A DNA stretch of 64,000 nucleotides from Bifidobacterium catulorum (GCF_003129925.1 NZ_QFFN01000001.1:62001-126000); one strand, 5' to 3'. Counted from the first letter of the stretch, positions 18,458-29,743 are shown. Numbers and translations: made by a program. Notes: generated by a model from the letters alone, not told the origin.

Positions 18458-21400
18458 GAAAAGAATGGACAAGGCAACCTCTCGCGTGACGCTGCGCGAA
18501 CTCATACGCGCCGGTATGGCCAATCTTGAAACGGCCCAGGAACTGTTCGACTCCCTTTCATCGTTCGGGGTCACGGGATACTATCGCTCCGAGCTGCTTG
18601 AGGCGCTGTCCAAAAGCAACGACCCGGACACCGCATTGCGGCATGTATCCGAGCTGACGAAGAAGGTCCATGAGGAAGGGCGTCCCCTGGAGTCCCTGTT
18701 CCCGGGCCTGGACGGATTCCCCCGTCTTGTGGCGGTCCTCGGCGCCTCCGACGAAATCGGCAGGCTCATGCTTTCCCGCCCGGCACTGGTCAGGGCGGTC
18801 ACCGGCGAAGGATATGAATCCCATCTATGGAACCGTGACCAGCGTCGCGCCGCTGTGCTGAAACGCATCGGCGCCGATCCGGAGTCCGCAGTCCCGGTCG
18901 CCGACGGGGACACCGCGGACTCCGTCACCGAACTGCGCCGATGCTACAGGGAACAGCTGGCGGCGATCATGGCTTGGGACGTCACCGCCGACGATCCGCT
19001 GACCATACAGCCAGGCGTCAGCCGAAGCCTTTCTGACCTGGCGGATGCGGCGCTCGAAGGCGCACTAGCCATTGCCCGGCACGAGGTCCCCGAAAGCGAA
19101 CGATGCCGTTTCTCCATCATCGGCATGGGCAAGCTCGGCGCACGGGAGCTGAACTACGTCTCCGATGTCGACCTGATCTATGTGGTCGAGCCCAACGACG
19201 ACGAGATCGGCCACGAGCGTCTTATACGGATAGGCACCAGACTCGGCGTCACCCTGCAGAAGTTCTGCCAGTCGGTGGTCATGGGAGTGGCCGAGCCCAC
19301 GTTGTGGCAGATCGACGGCGGACTTCGTCCGGAAGGCAAGGACGGCCCGCTGGTGCGCACACTCGAATCGCATCTGGGCTACTACGACAAATGGGCCGAG
19401 AGCTGGGAGTTCCAGGCGTTGCTGAAGGCCAGGCCCGTAGCGGGGGACCCCGCGCTCGGACGGGAGTACCACGACCGCACCCGCCCCCTGGTATGGAGCG
19501 CGTCGAAACGGGAGAACTTCGTCTATGACTGCCAGCAGATGCGCAAGCGTGTGGAGGACCTGATTCCCAAAGCGCAGAAGGACCGGGAGATCAAGCTTGG
19601 CCGCGGTGGCCTTCGCGATGTGGAATTCACCGTGCAGATGCTGCAGCTGGTGCATGGTCGCACCGATGAATCCCTGCGCACCGCATCCACATTGGACTCC
19701 CTGCAGGCGCTGGCCGCCGGCGGCTATGTGTCACGCAAGCAGGCGGTGAAGCTATCCGCCGATTATGGTTTCGAACGGGTGCTTGAACACCGGCAGCAGA
19801 TGTGGTCCCTGAAGCGTACCCACCTGTTCCCGGACCTTGGCAAAGGCAACGAGGGCGGCATCGAGACCCAACGCCAACTCGACAAGGCCGCGGTCAACGA
19901 CAATCCGGAGCTCCGCCGCCTCTCACGCGCATTGGGCATGCATCCGGAGGAACTCATCGAACGGTTCGACGCCACCAGACGTGAGGTGCGGCAGCTGCAC
20001 CTCGACATCTATTTCCGTCCCATGCTGCCGAACATCGCGACACTGGGGGAGGGGGAAATCAGTCTGAGCCCGCAGGCCACCAAGGAGCGGTTCTCGTCCA
20101 TCGGATTCGGAGATCCGGAAAGTGCCATGCGTCATGTGCAGGCCCTAACCGAAGGCATCAGCAGATCGGCGAAGATCAACCGCATCATCCTTCCGGCCGT
20201 GCTGCAGTGGCTTGGCGACGGGCAGAACCCGGACATGGGGCTGCTGACATGGCGCAAGCTTGAGGAGAACTTCGGGCAGGGGAGCGATTATCTGGGATTC
20301 CTCCGTGACTCCTCGTCCGCAGGCCAGCGTCTGTGCCACATCCTCTCCAACTCCCGGTATCTTGGTGATGCCATGAACAAATCCATGGAATCGGTCACAT
20401 GGCTGGGACATGACGAGGAGATGCAACCCCGTTCGCGTCAGAGTCTCGACATACAATGCCACGCCGCGTTGATGAGGTTCCCCGACAGGGTCAACGATTT
20501 CGCCACATTGCTCAGATCGTTGCGCCGTCATGAGATTGAACGCATAGGACTGGGATGGATGAGCGGCGTCATCGAGGACGGGGACTGCCTTGAGGCGATG
20601 ACCACCGTATATGATGCCGTAATCGACAGCGCGCTCGAATGGTCGATGGCCCACCAGTGCCGTGAACGGTCTCTGAAGGAGTCTCCCGTAAGGCTCGCCG
20701 TCATAGGCATGGGACGGTATGGCGGTCGCGAGGTGAACTTCAGTTCCGACGCCGACGTGATCATCATCTACCGTCCGAGCGGAGACATCGCCGATCAGGA
20801 CGCCTCCTCATTCGCCAAAGCCGTCGTGGACGATCTGCGCAGGATCCTCATGGGACCCGTGTCGATGGAGAACAGGATCGACCTCGATCTCGATCTGCGA
20901 CCGGAGGGGAAGAACGGTCCGCTCGTACGCTCGTACGAATCCTGCCGCGAATACTATTCGTCGTGGGCCAGCACGTGGGAGCATCAGGCCCTGCTCCGGG
21001 CGCGATACGCCGCCGGCGACGAGCATCTCGCCCATGATTTCCTCACCCTGATCGCGAACCCCCTGCGTTACCCCGACAGACCGCTTTCCGAGGCGGAGAT
21101 CATGGACATTCGCCGTCTCAAGGCTCGCGTCGAGGCGGAGCGCCTGCCCCGGGGGGTGCGGCGGGAACGGCATCTCAAGCTCGGCAAGGGAGGACTGTCC
21201 GACGTGGAATGGACCGTGCAACTGCTGCAGCTGCAGAAGTCCCATGACAATCCGGATCTCCGGTGCGTCTCCACGATGCCGGCCCTCGACGCATTGGAGA
21301 AGATCGGCGAAATCAGCCATGAGGACGCGGCTATCCTGCGTCAGGCCTGGGTGATGGCCACGAACGCGCGAAATGCGAACTATCTGTGGTCGGGCAGGGC

Positions 21401-21584
21401 GAACCGGGCGGATGTCCTGCCCGACGACACCTATTCGCTGGGTGGTATCGCCGCGGTGCTGCGGGAGCCGTCGCATCGTGGTCAGCAGTTCGAGAACGAG
21501 CTGCTGGGAGTCATGCGCAAATGCCGTCTTGTGATGGAACGTTTGTTCTACGGAAGGTCTTCGGAAGACAAGACGCTTCGATAA
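18456..21584 (+). CDS. glnE: Glutamine synthetase adenylyltransferase/deadenylylase
   Basis: A 1042-residue bifunctional enzyme that attaches AMP to glutamine synthetase and removes it, tuning nitrogen assimilation. Two nucleotidyltransferase domains are visible: GMGKLGARELNYVSDVDL near residue 223 and GMGRYGGREVNFSSDADV near 753, each followed by an RPEGK block. The first in-frame ATG (18456) lies inside the -10 box described above, so the ATG at 18465 (MDKATSRV) may be the real start. Its presence agrees with the gltBD genes in the same window. Confidence 0.95.
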   Translation: MKRMDKATSRVTLRELIRAGMANLETAQELFDSLSSFGVTGYYRSELLEALSKSNDPDTALRHVSELTKKVHEEGRPLESLFPGLDGFPRLVAVLGASDEIGRLMLSRPALVRAVTGEGYESHLWNRDQRRAAVLKRIGADPESAVPVADGDTADSVTELRRCYREQLAAIMAWDVTADDPLTIQPGVSRSLSDLADAALEGALAIARHEVPESERCRFSIIGMGKLGARELNYVSDVDLIYVVEPNDDEIGHERLIRIGTRLGVTLQKFCQSVVMGVAEPTLWQIDGGLRPEGKDGPLVRTLESHLGYYDKWAESWEFQALLKARPVAGDPALGREYHDRTRPLVWSASKRENFVYDCQQMRKRVEDLIPKAQKDREIKLGRGGLRDVEFTVQMLQLVHGRTDESLRTASTLDSLQALAAGGYVSRKQAVKLSADYGFERVLEHRQQMWSLKRTHLFPDLGKGNEGGIETQRQLDKAAVNDNPELRRLSRALGMHPEELIERFDATRREVRQLHLDIYFRPMLPNIATLGEGEISLSPQATKERFSSIGFGDPESAMRHVQALTEGISRSAKINRIILPAVLQWLGDGQNPDMGLLTWRKLEENFGQGSDYLGFLRDSSSAGQRLCHILSNSRYLGDAMNKSMESVTWLGHDEEMQPRSRQSLDIQCHAALMRFPDRVNDFATLLRSLRRHEIERIGLGWMSGVIEDGDCLEAMTTVYDAVIDSALEWSMAHQCRERSLKESPVRLAVIGMGRYGGREVNFSSDADVIIIYRPSGDIADQDASSFAKAVVDDLRRILMGPVSMENRIDLDLDLRPEGKNGPLVRSYESCREYYSSWASTWEHQALLRARYAAGDEHLAHDFLTLIANPLRYPDRPLSEAEIMDIRRLKARVEAERLPRGVRRERHLKLGKGGLSDVEWTVQLLQLQKSHDNPDLRCVSTMPALDALEKIGEISHEDAAILRQAWVMATNARNANYLWSGRANRADVLPDDTYSLGGIAAVLREPSHRGQQFENELLGVMRKCRLVMERLFYGRSSEDKTLR

Positions 21585-21718
21585 GGGGACATGCCAGAAC
21601 CTCCGGCAGGGCGAAACCATCGAGGAATCTCTCGGATGGCGGCCCGTCCGGGAATTGTACAATGGCGTAGTCCATGAGTTGGTCGATGATGCGATGTGAC
21701 GTATGAAAGAGGTTGGTC

Positions 21719-23239
21719 GTGGGCGGTGCGCGGCAGGAACTGGAACGGCTGAGATCGGTCTATGAGACCGGTGTTCTTCGTCTGCTGCTGCGGCAGAATT
21801 CGATGCTGTATGTGGCGCTGCTGCGCTCCGCGTTCCAACCATTGACCGAGGAACTGCCCAGGGAGATGCTTGAAGACCGTCTTGCCCAAGGCATCAGGGA
21901 ATTGGCCGGGGCCGGAGAATACGCGCTTCGGGACGGGTCCACGCCATCGGACGCCGCACATCAGATGCTGGCCGAGCTCAGTCGCGAAGGCGACGGCGAC
22001 TATGCCTGGCTTGCCAATTCATTGGATGTCGTCTCGCACCGGTTCCTTTACCGTCTCACCGCGAGGGCTCATCGTGCCATCGATGCCCTTTCCAGATTGG
22101 AGGACGATTCCCGCACGCTGTCCGGGGCGCAGGCCAACAGTATAATCATGGAGGTGGAGCACGCCCGTATGATGCTCACCGCCGATCCACGGAAACGCAT
22201 CGGCCTGCTTGAACGGGAGATCGAGGACCGTCGGCATGAGATCGAACGGATACGGCAGGGGGAATCCTCGGAGACATTGTCCGAACGGCAGGTGGAGGAT
22301 GTCATCGGAGTGCTGCACAACACGCTGCGGGGGGTGCCCGTCGATCTCAAGGAGCTTGCGCTGTCCGAGCGTGACAACGGGGACGTCCTTCGCCGACGCA
22401 TGCAATCGGGGTCCATGTCGGTGGAGGACATCCTCTCCATGTATCACGACGACTACCGCAGGTCGTTCCATGAATCCGACAGCGGACGGCGGTTCAACGA
22501 TGCGTTCCAGGTCATCGTCACCGAAGAGGGGCGCAAACAGATTGACGACGCCATACGAGACATCGCGAAAACGCCATATCTGGCGGGGGAGTCGGGCGTG
22601 CTGCTCAACCAGATCAGATCGGAGCTGGCGCGCATATACGAAGGCATCGAGGATGTCCGAAGGCAGATGAGGCTTTCCGATGAGGCGATCAGCCGTCTGG
22701 TCCGGCAGCGGACCGATATGCGATACCGGACGATGCTGGGAACGCTGAATCGTCTGTTCGCCGCGGTGAACGACGACGCAAGGCGCCATCCCGATGATGA
22801 AGACACCCCGTACCGGACCGAGGTATCGACCGTTCGGCTCGGGCGGCTGCCTCTGCGGCCGGCCCGTCCGTTGCGGCATGTCGTTCCCCCGGAACTGTCG
22901 GATGACGAAGGACCGGCCGGCGGTGCTCCCGTGCCGGATCTGAAGGCCATGGTGGATTCCGGCGGTCCACGGCTGCGCCACATGCTGGAGCTGATACTGC
23001 AGGCACCCGTGATGCGTGGGGATGACGTCGATATGGCCGCAAGCTTCAACCTCCTGCCCAGCGGGGAGCGACGGGAAAGCGAGCTGATAGGATTCCTCGG
23101 CGCATTGCCGGTGGAGGATGGACGATACGTGACCTGGAACTGCGTGGCATCCGACGGCACGGAACGACCGTGGCGGACCCGTCCGCTGACGGCAACGATG
23201 AGGGATTTGGAAAAGATCATGGAGGAGGAACGGGCATGA
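21719..23239 (+). CDS. jetA: JetA/MksF-like condensin kleisin subunit (DUF3375)
   Basis: A 506-residue protein of the DUF3375 family, the kleisin-like subunit of JetABCD (Wadjet) and MksBEF condensins. The N-terminal helices, the central [16 protein letters not shown] segment and the C-terminal [22 protein letters not shown] block fit the family. The start is a GTG at 21719 with AAAGAGG 6 bases upstream; a TTG at 21713 lies on the ribosome site itself. The stop overlaps the jetB start (ATGA), so the subunits are made in step. It follows glnE, a housekeeping gene, rather than a mobile element. Confidence 0.85.
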   Translation: MGGARQELERLRSVYETGVLRLLLRQNSMLYVALLRSAFQPLTEELPREMLEDRLAQGIRELAGAGEYALRDGSTPSDAAHQMLAELSREGDGDYAWLANSLDVVSHRFLYRLTARAHRAIDALSRLEDDSRTLSGAQANSIIMEVEHARMMLTADPRKRIGLLEREIEDRRHEIERIRQGESSETLSERQVEDVIGVLHNTLRGVPVDLKELALSERDNGDVLRRRMQSGSMSVEDILSMYHDDYRRSFHESDSGRRFNDAFQVIVTEEGRKQIDDAIRDIAKTPYLAGESGVLLNQIRSELARIYEGIEDVRRQMRLSDEAISRLVRQRTDMRYRTMLGTLNRLFAAVNDDARRHPDDEDTPYRTEVSTVRLGRLPLRPARPLRHVVPPELSDDEGPAGGAPVPDLKAMVDSGGPRLRHMLELILQAPVMRGDDVDMAASFNLLPSGERRESELIGFLGALPVEDGRYVTWNCVASDGTERPWRTRPLTATMRDLEKIMEEERA

Positions 23240-23904
23240 GCGAAGAGCATACTACGACGGAGGCGAACCCCCACGCCCTGTTCGATGGGGACACCGGGGA
23301 CATGGACGCCGGTGCGCGGACCGCCGCCATAGCGCTCAAACGGGACCGGTACATCGCCGGAGACCTGTACGACCTCGTGCTCGACAACCGTGACGATGTC
23401 GTGCGCTCGTTGAACAACGACATGCTGGAACTGGTGGTCAACGAACGGTACCGGGTCATGTATGCGACGCCGGTAAGCGATGACGATGCGCCCATCAGGG
23501 CGTTGAAGACCCGTGCCAGCCTCACCCGCGAGGAGGCCTCCACGTTGGCGTACCTGCGTATTCGCGTGCTCGAATACGAGAATACGAGGACGGATCCGAA
23601 GCAGTGGATTGTTGGATTCGAGGAGATTCGCAACGCGTTGACCACCGGAGCGGGATACCTCGCCTCACGCAACGATGAGGAGGGCGTCCTGAGAAAGGTG
23701 TCGGCGACGGTGTCCGCCATGGCCACATACGGCTATCTCATGCGCCATGACGATGACGACGGCATGTATACGATAACGCCGCTCGTGCCGGTCGTCCTCG
23801 ATCGCGGACTGGCCGAGGACTGGATGGGGACGGCCGTCGATGACGACGAAACCGCATCGAAGGATTCCGGGAACGAAGCTGATTCCCCCAAGGAGGAGCT
23901 ATGA
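23236..23904 (+). CDS. jetB: JetB/MksE-like condensin subunit (DUF4194)
   Basis: A 222-residue acidic protein of the DUF4194 type, the winged-helix KITE subunit of JetABC/MksBEF complexes. The middle section ([20 protein letters not shown] and [14 protein letters not shown]) matches the expected helical pattern, and the ends are rich in Asp and Glu. GGAGGA precedes the ATG at 23236, which overlaps the jetA stop by 4 bases; the jetC ATG in turn overlaps its own stop. Identification rests on both the residue pattern and the position between jetA and jetC. Confidence 0.83.
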   Translation: MSEEHTTTEANPHALFDGDTGDMDAGARTAAIALKRDRYIAGDLYDLVLDNRDDVVRSLNNDMLELVVNERYRVMYATPVSDDDAPIRALKTRASLTREEASTLAYLRIRVLEYENTRTDPKQWIVGFEEIRNALTTGAGYLASRNDEEGVLRKVSATVSAMATYGYLMRHDDDDGMYTITPLVPVVLDRGLAEDWMGTAVDDDETASKDSGNEADSPKEEL

Positions 23905-26900
23905 ACGACGGCATGAAGATCATCGCCGACCGTTGGATGCTGGAAAGCCGGCAGATCGTCAACTGGGGCTCATACGACGGATACCATGAATTCCGTCCGT
24001 CGACGGACGACTCCATGCCGGTGACGCTGCTGGCCGGGGCCAGCGAATCCGGCAAATCCACGTTGGTGGATGCGCAGATATCATTGCTGTATCCCACGGG
24101 GACCCCGTATAACAAGGCCTCGAACACCGGACGTTCCGAACGCAACGACTATACGTACCTTCGGGGCATGCTGGGCGTGGAAAACACCGAATCCGGTGAC
24201 GAACCGATATATCTCCGAGGCCGAGGCGACGATGGGATGCCCCGGCCGGTCTGGGGCGCCATCGTCGACACCTATATGAACAGGACCGGGGGAGAGGTGC
24301 TGTCATGCGCGAAATTCTTGTATCTGGCGCCGGGCGACGGACGCGCCGACGTGCGTCGCCAATACGCGGTCTGGAACCGTGTGATCGACCCCCGCCTCAT
24401 GGACCGTTTCCGGGACTCCCCCTTCACCGCGGCCATGCTGAGGGCCACGTATCCGGGCAGCATCCAGTTCTCGAACGCGGATGCGTTCCACGCGCATATC
24501 TGGCAGGCCATGGGACTGGATGAGTCGGCGTGCCGGCTGCTATACAAGATCCAATCGGCGGACGCGCCGTCCCGGCTCGACGACATCTTCAAACAGGGCG
24601 TGCTCGGCGTACCCGAGGCCATCGAATTGGCCAAGGCCGCCGTGGAGGATTACGACCGTTACGATGCCAACTTCCGCAGCATGGAGGAGAAGGCCAAACG
24701 TGTGGCGCGTCTGCGCGATGTGCGCGACGCCTATGACGCCTACGAGCAGGCGCGACGGGAGGTCAAAGACTACGACGCCGCCAACCCCGCGACCGATAGC
24801 GGGTCCAAGGCGTTGGATTCATGGGCCAGGTCCCGCATGGCCGTGGAGGTCTCCGAACGGCTTCCGCTCGACGAGAGGCGGATCATCGACAAGCGGAGGG
24901 ATCTTCAGGGAATCAAACGGCAGGCCGATGATCTGCGCCAGCGCGTCGTGGACGTCAGCGCGCTGATGGACAACACGGACGGTGCCGATCTTGCGCGTCT
25001 GGAGACCCGACTCGGACAGGCCAGACACGATGCGGCGGAGGTGCGGGAACGCAGACGGCGGATGGAACGTCTTTTCGACGAGGCGGGCGAGACGATGCCC
25101 GATGGCGAGGACGAATGGGGGATGCGCCGCGATGCCATCGTCTCCGCCGATTCGGCATATGCGGACGATGTCGCCGAGAGCGAACGGTCACGAGACGACG
25201 CGGTGGCGGCGCGCGCGAAGGCGGACCATGAGCTCGCCCAGCTGCAAAGGGACTACGAACGGCAAAGCATCCATCGCACCCGCATCACCCAGCAGATGGA
25301 CGAGGCCCGTGCTCTGATCGCCAGGGCCACCGGACTGGACGTGGACGAGCTGCCCTATGTGGCCGAGCTCATGGACGTACGGGAGGGCAGCGAACAATGG
25401 CGCGACGCCATGAACGTGGTATACGGGTCGATGGCGCAGACAATTCTCGTCGACAAGCGGCACGAGCAGGGGTTCGCGGAGAAGGTCAGCGCCATCGACC
25501 CCCGGCGCATGATGCGTCGTACCTGGCGTTTCGTGGATACGGAACGCGACTATGGCACCGATTATTCGCCGGGCTGGATGTCCGAAAAACTCAGGTACCG
25601 GGAAGACTCGCCTTTCGTCGGCTGGCTCAGGCAGCAAACCGCCTCCGAGAGGCTGGATGCACGCTGCGTCGACGTGATCGATGATGCCGACCGTGATACA
25701 CGGCAGATCCAGATGGACGGCCAGATCAAATCCGGGTCGCGCGGTCAGCATGGGACCAGGGGAGTGACGCCCGTGATCGGTTTCGTCAACGAGTCCTATC
25801 TGCAACGGCTGCGGGATGGGATGGAGAAGGCCAAGGCGCGTCTCGCCGCGGTGGACGATCGGTATCATGCCGCGAGATCCCGCATCGAACGGCTATCCGC
25901 GTACCATGCCTTGGCGGAGGCCCTCGCCTACACGACGTGGAGCAGCATCGATGTCGTTACCGCCGAACGACATGTCGCCTCCATCGAATCCGATATCGAA
26001 CAAGCACGGCATATTCCGGAACTGGAACGGCTCTCCGCGGAAAAAACCGAACTGGAAAGCAGATATGACGAGACGAACCGGCGACTGTACCGTATGCGAT
26101 CCGACATCGAGGCCCTACAGAGAACGGTGGACGCGTCGAAACGGTGGCTTGACTCGCGCGACTTCGACGCCGACGCCAGCCCCGCATCGTTCTCTGCGCA
26201 GGTCCTCACGGTCCTGAACAAGGCCTATGAGGACAATTTCGCCGGCGTCGTCGACCCCTCGGACAGGCCACACATCATCGTCGGGGCGAACGGGGGACCG
26301 GGCGCCACGTTCGAGCGGCGTGCTCTCGAACATATCCATGATTCGATGAGCAGACTCATCAACGGTCTTGAGTCCACGGCGGATATCCGTCGTGCCGCCG
26401 TCGAATCCGCCATGTCAGCGTATCTCGAATACTATGCGCGGGATGACGATGCGCTCAACGCAAGCGTGGACGACTACCGTTTCTACCTCGACGAGCTTCA
26501 TGACCTTGAACGGCTGACGGCATCCGCGGCGACCACCGAGGAATACGCGAACTGCCTCGACAAGCTGCTCATGGACTTCACCCAAATCAACCGCGCTATC
26601 GACACCGACGCGCGCGACATCGACGACCAGCTAGGACGCATCAACGCCATGCTCAAGAACCAGCGGTTCGGTCCCAGACACGGCAGCCTCTCCATAGGAG
26701 CCGATGTCCGAGCCCCGGAACGGTCCTTTGGCATGCGGCTGCGCCGTATCATCGCTTCGTTGCAGTCGTGGCGACCGGATACGGACGCCACGGCCGCTCT
26801 TGACGCCGCGCGCAGAACGTTCGCGTCATGCGACGGAATGGTGATGATGCTCCGTCAGGAACTCGGCCAGATACGCGACGCGAACGGCATCAAGAGCTAT

Positions 26901-27341
26901 GGCGCCCGCAACCTCGATCCACGATGCCGCTCATCGTTCTACGCCACCGTGCATCACGTCGACGCACCGGACGAGCGCATCACCTCCACGGGAGGCAAAT
27001 CCGGCGGTGCGTTGCAGGAGCTCACCTCGTTCGTATACGGCGCGGCCCTTATCTATCTGCTCGGGGGAGACGTCTCCGGACGGCCCACCTACACCACGCT
27101 GTTCCTCGACGAGGCGCTCATCAAAGCGGACGGCCGATACACGCAGCGTGCGTTGGCGGTTCTGCCGAGACTTGGTTTCCAGGTCATCGTATCCGCGCCG
27201 GAAAGCAAGACCGCGGAGATACTGGAAATAGCCACCAGGGCATATGTCGCCTACAGGAATCCGAACGATGGGAGATCCTATCTGCAGGAGGCTTCGCTGA
27301 ATACGCGGGGAACGGAAAACGAACCATCCGTTACGGCGTGA
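23901..27341 (+). CDS. jetC: JetC/MksB-like SMC ATPase
   Basis: A 1146-residue SMC-family ATPase. The P-loop is GASESGKST at residues 46-54. Long coiled coils rich in Arg, Glu and Asp surround a central hinge-like part near residues 490-640. The C-terminus has the signature [12 protein letters not shown] (near 1030) and Walker [13 protein letters not shown] (near 1066). In Wadjet systems JetC extrudes plasmid DNA so that JetD can cut it. The usual jetD gene (DUF3322/DUF2220) does not follow; a zinc-ribbon gene lies 82 bases downstream. Confidence 0.88.
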   Translation: MNDGMKIIADRWMLESRQIVNWGSYDGYHEFRPSTDDSMPVTLLAGASESGKSTLVDAQISLLYPTGTPYNKASNTGRSERNDYTYLRGMLGVENTESGDEPIYLRGRGDDGMPRPVWGAIVDTYMNRTGGEVLSCAKFLYLAPGDGRADVRRQYAVWNRVIDPRLMDRFRDSPFTAAMLRATYPGSIQFSNADAFHAHIWQAMGLDESACRLLYKIQSADAPSRLDDIFKQGVLGVPEAIELAKAAVEDYDRYDANFRSMEEKAKRVARLRDVRDAYDAYEQARREVKDYDAANPATDSGSKALDSWARSRMAVEVSERLPLDERRIIDKRRDLQGIKRQADDLRQRVVDVSALMDNTDGADLARLETRLGQARHDAAEVRERRRRMERLFDEAGETMPDGEDEWGMRRDAIVSADSAYADDVAESERSRDDAVAARAKADHELAQLQRDYERQSIHRTRITQQMDEARALIARATGLDVDELPYVAELMDVREGSEQWRDAMNVVYGSMAQTILVDKRHEQGFAEKVSAIDPRRMMRRTWRFVDTERDYGTDYSPGWMSEKLRYREDSPFVGWLRQQTASERLDARCVDVIDDADRDTRQIQMDGQIKSGSRGQHGTRGVTPVIGFVNESYLQRLRDGMEKAKARLAAVDDRYHAARSRIERLSAYHALAEALAYTTWSSIDVVTAERHVASIESDIEQARHIPELERLSAEKTELESRYDETNRRLYRMRSDIEALQRTVDASKRWLDSRDFDADASPASFSAQVLTVLNKAYEDNFAGVVDPSDRPHIIVGANGGPGATFERRALEHIHDSMSRLINGLESTADIRRAAVESAMSAYLEYYARDDDALNASVDDYRFYLDELHDLERLTASAATTEEYANCLDKLLMDFTQINRAIDTDARDIDDQLGRINAMLKNQRFGPRHGSLSIGADVRAPERSFGMRLRRIIASLQSWRPDTDATAALDAARRTFASCDGMVMMLRQELGQIRDANGIKSYGARNLDPRCRSSFYATVHHVDAPDERITSTGGKSGGALQELTSFVYGAALIYLLGGDVSGRPTYTTLFLDEALIKADGRYTQRALAVLPRLGFQVIVSAPESKTAEILEIATRAYVAYRNPNDGRSYLQEASLNTRGTENEPSVTA

Positions 27342-27423
27342 TGGTCCCCTGCATTACAATTACGGGATATGGGCCCGGACCGTTATATGGAAATGGGATA
27401 GGGCAGGAAAGAGGTATGCACAG

Positions 27424-27828
27424 ATGAGTGGTTTCTTCTCCCGTTCGAGTAGCAGCAGGCGCTATCCGAACCGTTATCAGGGGAGGCGGTACTACAAGAA
27501 GAAGGGGCTGTTCGGCATGTTCGGCAGCTTCTCCAGCTCGGACAGGGGATACGCCGCCTACGCGCAGCAGGGGTATCCCACACAGCAGTATCCCCAGCAG
27601 CATTACCCCCAGCAGTCGTATCCGCAGCAGATGCCGCCGCAGCAGTCGCATGTGGCCGGGGGAGCGCACTGCCCGAAATGCGGTTCCGTCGTGCCGGCGG
27701 GCGCCAAGTTCTGCCTCAACTGCGGTTCCAAGATGGGATCGAACGCCTCGTTCTGCCCGAGCTGCGGCAAGCCGCTGAATCCGGGTGCCAAGTTCTGCAT
27801 GGACTGCGGATCGCCGGCCGGGCGCTGA
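27424..27828 (+). CDS. Double zinc-ribbon protein with Gln/Pro/Tyr-rich linker
   Basis: A 134-residue protein. The N-terminus is Ser/Arg/Lys-rich, residues 49-75 are a low-complexity linker of QQYPQQ-type repeats, and the C-terminus holds two zinc ribbons: CPKCG...CLNCG (Cys 83, 86, 97, 100) and CPSCG...CMDCG (Cys 111, 114, 125, 128). The two ribbons share GAKFC text, suggesting duplication. GAAAGAGG lies upstream of the ATG. Such proteins often bind nucleic acid or a partner protein. The kinase gene starts 6 bases after its stop, so the two are certainly linked. Confidence 0.8.
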   Translation: MSGFFSRSSSSRRYPNRYQGRRYYKKKGLFGMFGSFSSSDRGYAAYAQQGYPTQQYPQQHYPQQSYPQQMPPQQSHVAGGAHCPKCGSVVPAGAKFCLNCGSKMGSNASFCPSCGKPLNPGAKFCMDCGSPAGR

Positions 27829-27834
27829 CATTCG

Positions 27835-28617
27835 GTGGATCTTGGGCGATTAGGCCTTGGCGTGCCGTTCGGGTTGTTCGAACCCGTGGCCGGCAGGCGC
27901 GTCGGCGAATACGCCGTGACATCCCGCATCGGCGGCGGACGTTACGGCGTATGTTTCGAAGCGGTGGACGCGCGGGGAGACCGCGTGGTCCTGAAGCGTT
28001 TCCGCAGGCGCATGTGGAAACGCAATGACGGGCGGAACCATCATGAGGCGGTCATCCTGTCCGGGTTGAATCATCCCGCCATACCGGAACTGCTGGGTGT
28101 GGTCAATGATGCGAGCGGGTATTATTTCGTCCTCGAATACAAGGACGGCAGAACGCTCGGGCAATGGTTGTTCGACGAGGGCAGGTCGTTCACGGAGCAA
28201 GACATTCAGCGCATAGGAACACAGTTGCTCGACATACTCGTGTACATCCACTCACGAAGCGTGGTCCATGGCGACATAAGCCCTGCGAACGTCCTTGACG
28301 ACGGCGATCGCGTGTCGCTGGTGGATTTCGGCCTGGCCCGCTACGCGGATGCCGATGCACATGCGATGCGTCAGGGGCAATTCGATTTGGATCTCGCTTG
28401 TTTCGCGAATGTGATGATTTATCTTATGTATTCGTGCCCGCGATTGACACGGGATGGCGGCGGGGGACGCACACCTTGGTACGACGACCTGAAAATATCC
28501 TCCGACCAATGCGATTGCATGAAGCGACTCATCGGCATCGGATCACCGTATGCCGATACGCGCTCGGCGGCAGAGGGTTTTCGTCGGGCGTTCACACCAT
28601 GGGTGGGACGACCGTAG
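27835..28617 (+). CDS. Small serine/threonine protein kinase-like protein
   Basis: A 260-residue single-domain kinase without a membrane segment or sensor domain. The glycine loop is GGGRYG (33-38), the ATP lysine is Lys54, and Glu71 may be the C-helix partner. The catalytic loop is HGDISPAN (145-152) with Asp147 and Asn152, and the metal motif is DFG at 164-166. All key residues are present, so it should be active, although HGD replaces the eukaryotic HRD. It begins with GTG 6 bases after the zinc-ribbon gene. Its substrates may include the zinc-ribbon protein or the JetABC subunits; this is inference. Confidence 0.82.
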   Translation: MDLGRLGLGVPFGLFEPVAGRRVGEYAVTSRIGGGRYGVCFEAVDARGDRVVLKRFRRRMWKRNDGRNHHEAVILSGLNHPAIPELLGVVNDASGYYFVLEYKDGRTLGQWLFDEGRSFTEQDIQRIGTQLLDILVYIHSRSVVHGDISPANVLDDGDRVSLVDFGLARYADADAHAMRQGQFDLDLACFANVMIYLMYSCPRLTRDGGGGRTPWYDDLKISSDQCDCMKRLIGIGSPYADTRSAAEGFRRAFTPWVGRP

Positions 28618-28773
28618 CGTCCGACGACCATGGAGGACGGGAGATGGTGGACGGCATAATGTATGTCAGATGGACGGCATGACGTCAGTCGATACAGTAC
28701 TTTCTTATATAAGGTGAATAAATCTGACATAACGTATATTATCGGCTATTTAAATACCGCTCATATAACAAAA

Positions 28774-28814
28774 CGTTCCGACCGCGACGTCATCTCCCCG
28801 TCGCGGTCGGAACG
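28774..28814 (-). terminator. Intrinsic terminator of the HAD phosphatase gene
   Basis: A 16-bp perfect stem (28774-28789 with 28799-28814) is followed on the minus strand by TTTTGTT. The 150 bases between it and the kinase gene are very AT-rich, with no gene seen. Confidence 0.88.
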
Positions 28815-28853
28815 CTGTCCGCAAGACCGTGGCGATGCGTCACGGCCGGCAGT

Positions 28854-29573
28854 TCACCTGCCGAAGTACTCGTCCACGGCTTCGGCGAGCTTGTCGACGG
28901 TGTCGACCATCAACGATGCGCCGTGTTCCTCAAGCTCGTCGGGCTCCGCATAGCCCCAACGGCATCCGATGGCGCCGATACCGGTTTCGCGCGCACCGTC
29001 CATGTCGGTCCAGCGGTCGCCGATCATGACTGCACGGTCGCCGGCGGATTCGTCGTATCCGATATGCTCAAAGCAGTAACGGATGACCTGGTCCTTGTTC
29101 AGTCGTGACGTGTCCATGCTGGCGCCGAACACGCCGTTGACCATCCCGGTGATGTGGAAATGCTCGCAGACGACGACGGCCTGCGGTTCGGGCTTGCATG
29201 TGGCGACGGCCAGATAGTATCCGGCCTCACGCAGCTTCGCCATCTGCTCGGGAATGCCGGGGTACACCGAATTGAACAGACGGCCGGGAACCTTGTGTCC
29301 GGGATTGTTGGGATCGTCGAACGCGGCGACGTCGGAGTAATAGTGTCGATACACCTTCACGGCCTCGTCCATTTCGGCGCCGTCGTGGATGCCGTTGCGC
29401 CGGAACGAATCCATGATGGACGGGCCGATGAAGCGGTGAAGCTCCTCATCGTCGGGAACCGGCCTTCCCAATGCTTCGAACGCCTTGGCCACCGAGGCGA
29501 AGATGCCGGGATGGGACTGGGTGAGCGTACCGTCCAGATCGAGCAGTACGACTTTTGCGGGATGGTCTATCAT
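28854..29573 (-). CDS. HAD family phosphatase, phosphoglycolate phosphatase-like
   Basis: A 239-residue haloacid dehalogenase-type hydrolase. Motif I is LLDLDGTLTQSH at the N-terminus, the cap follows, and motif IV is MIGDRWTDMDGA with the paired acidic residues. It resembles Gph and the PNGase-like 5'-nucleotidase group; sequence alone does not set the substrate. The ATG at 29573 has GGGGAGA upstream; the longer frame to 29657 has no ribosome site. It is followed by a strong terminator. Confidence 0.85.
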   Translation of the reverse strand: MIDHPAKVVLLDLDGTLTQSHPGIFASVAKAFEALGRPVPDDEELHRFIGPSIMDSFRRNGIHDGAEMDEAVKVYRHYYSDVAAFDDPNNPGHKVPGRLFNSVYPGIPEQMAKLREAGYYLAVATCKPEPQAVVVCEHFHITGMVNGVFGASMDTSRLNKDQVIRYCFEHIGYDESAGDRAVMIGDRWTDMDGARETGIGAIGCRWGYAEPDELEEHGASLMVDTVDKLAEAVDEYFGR

Positions 29574-29701
29574 GCGTCTCTCCCCTGTTGCGTTGTCTGA
29601 TGGTTGTTCCAGTGATGTCTGATGGCCGCCGTCATCCATTGGCCATTGGCAATGCACGACGGGATGTCGTCATGCCGACGTCCAGGCCATGGGCTCGGCA
29701 T

Positions 29702-29738
29702 GACGATGCCCGGCCGTCGAGACAGGCCGGGCATCGTC
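29702..29738 (-). terminator. Stem-loop after rbpA
   Basis: GACGATGCCCGGCC and its exact complement form a 14-bp stem around a 9-base loop, 6 bases after the rbpA stop. No T run follows. Confidence 0.65.
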
Positions 29739-29743
29739 AGCGT

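Noticed and set aside
14999-18574. 1191-codon open frame on the minus strand across metE and metF
   Set aside because: It is opposite two well-defined enzymes; the repetitive Val/Gly/Asp/His-rich text is typical of antisense GC-rich DNA.
27571-27640. Tandem DNA repeat of possible mobile origin
   Set aside because: The repeats are CAGCAG/TATCCC units coding for the Gln-Tyr-Pro linker in a real protein and stay in frame.
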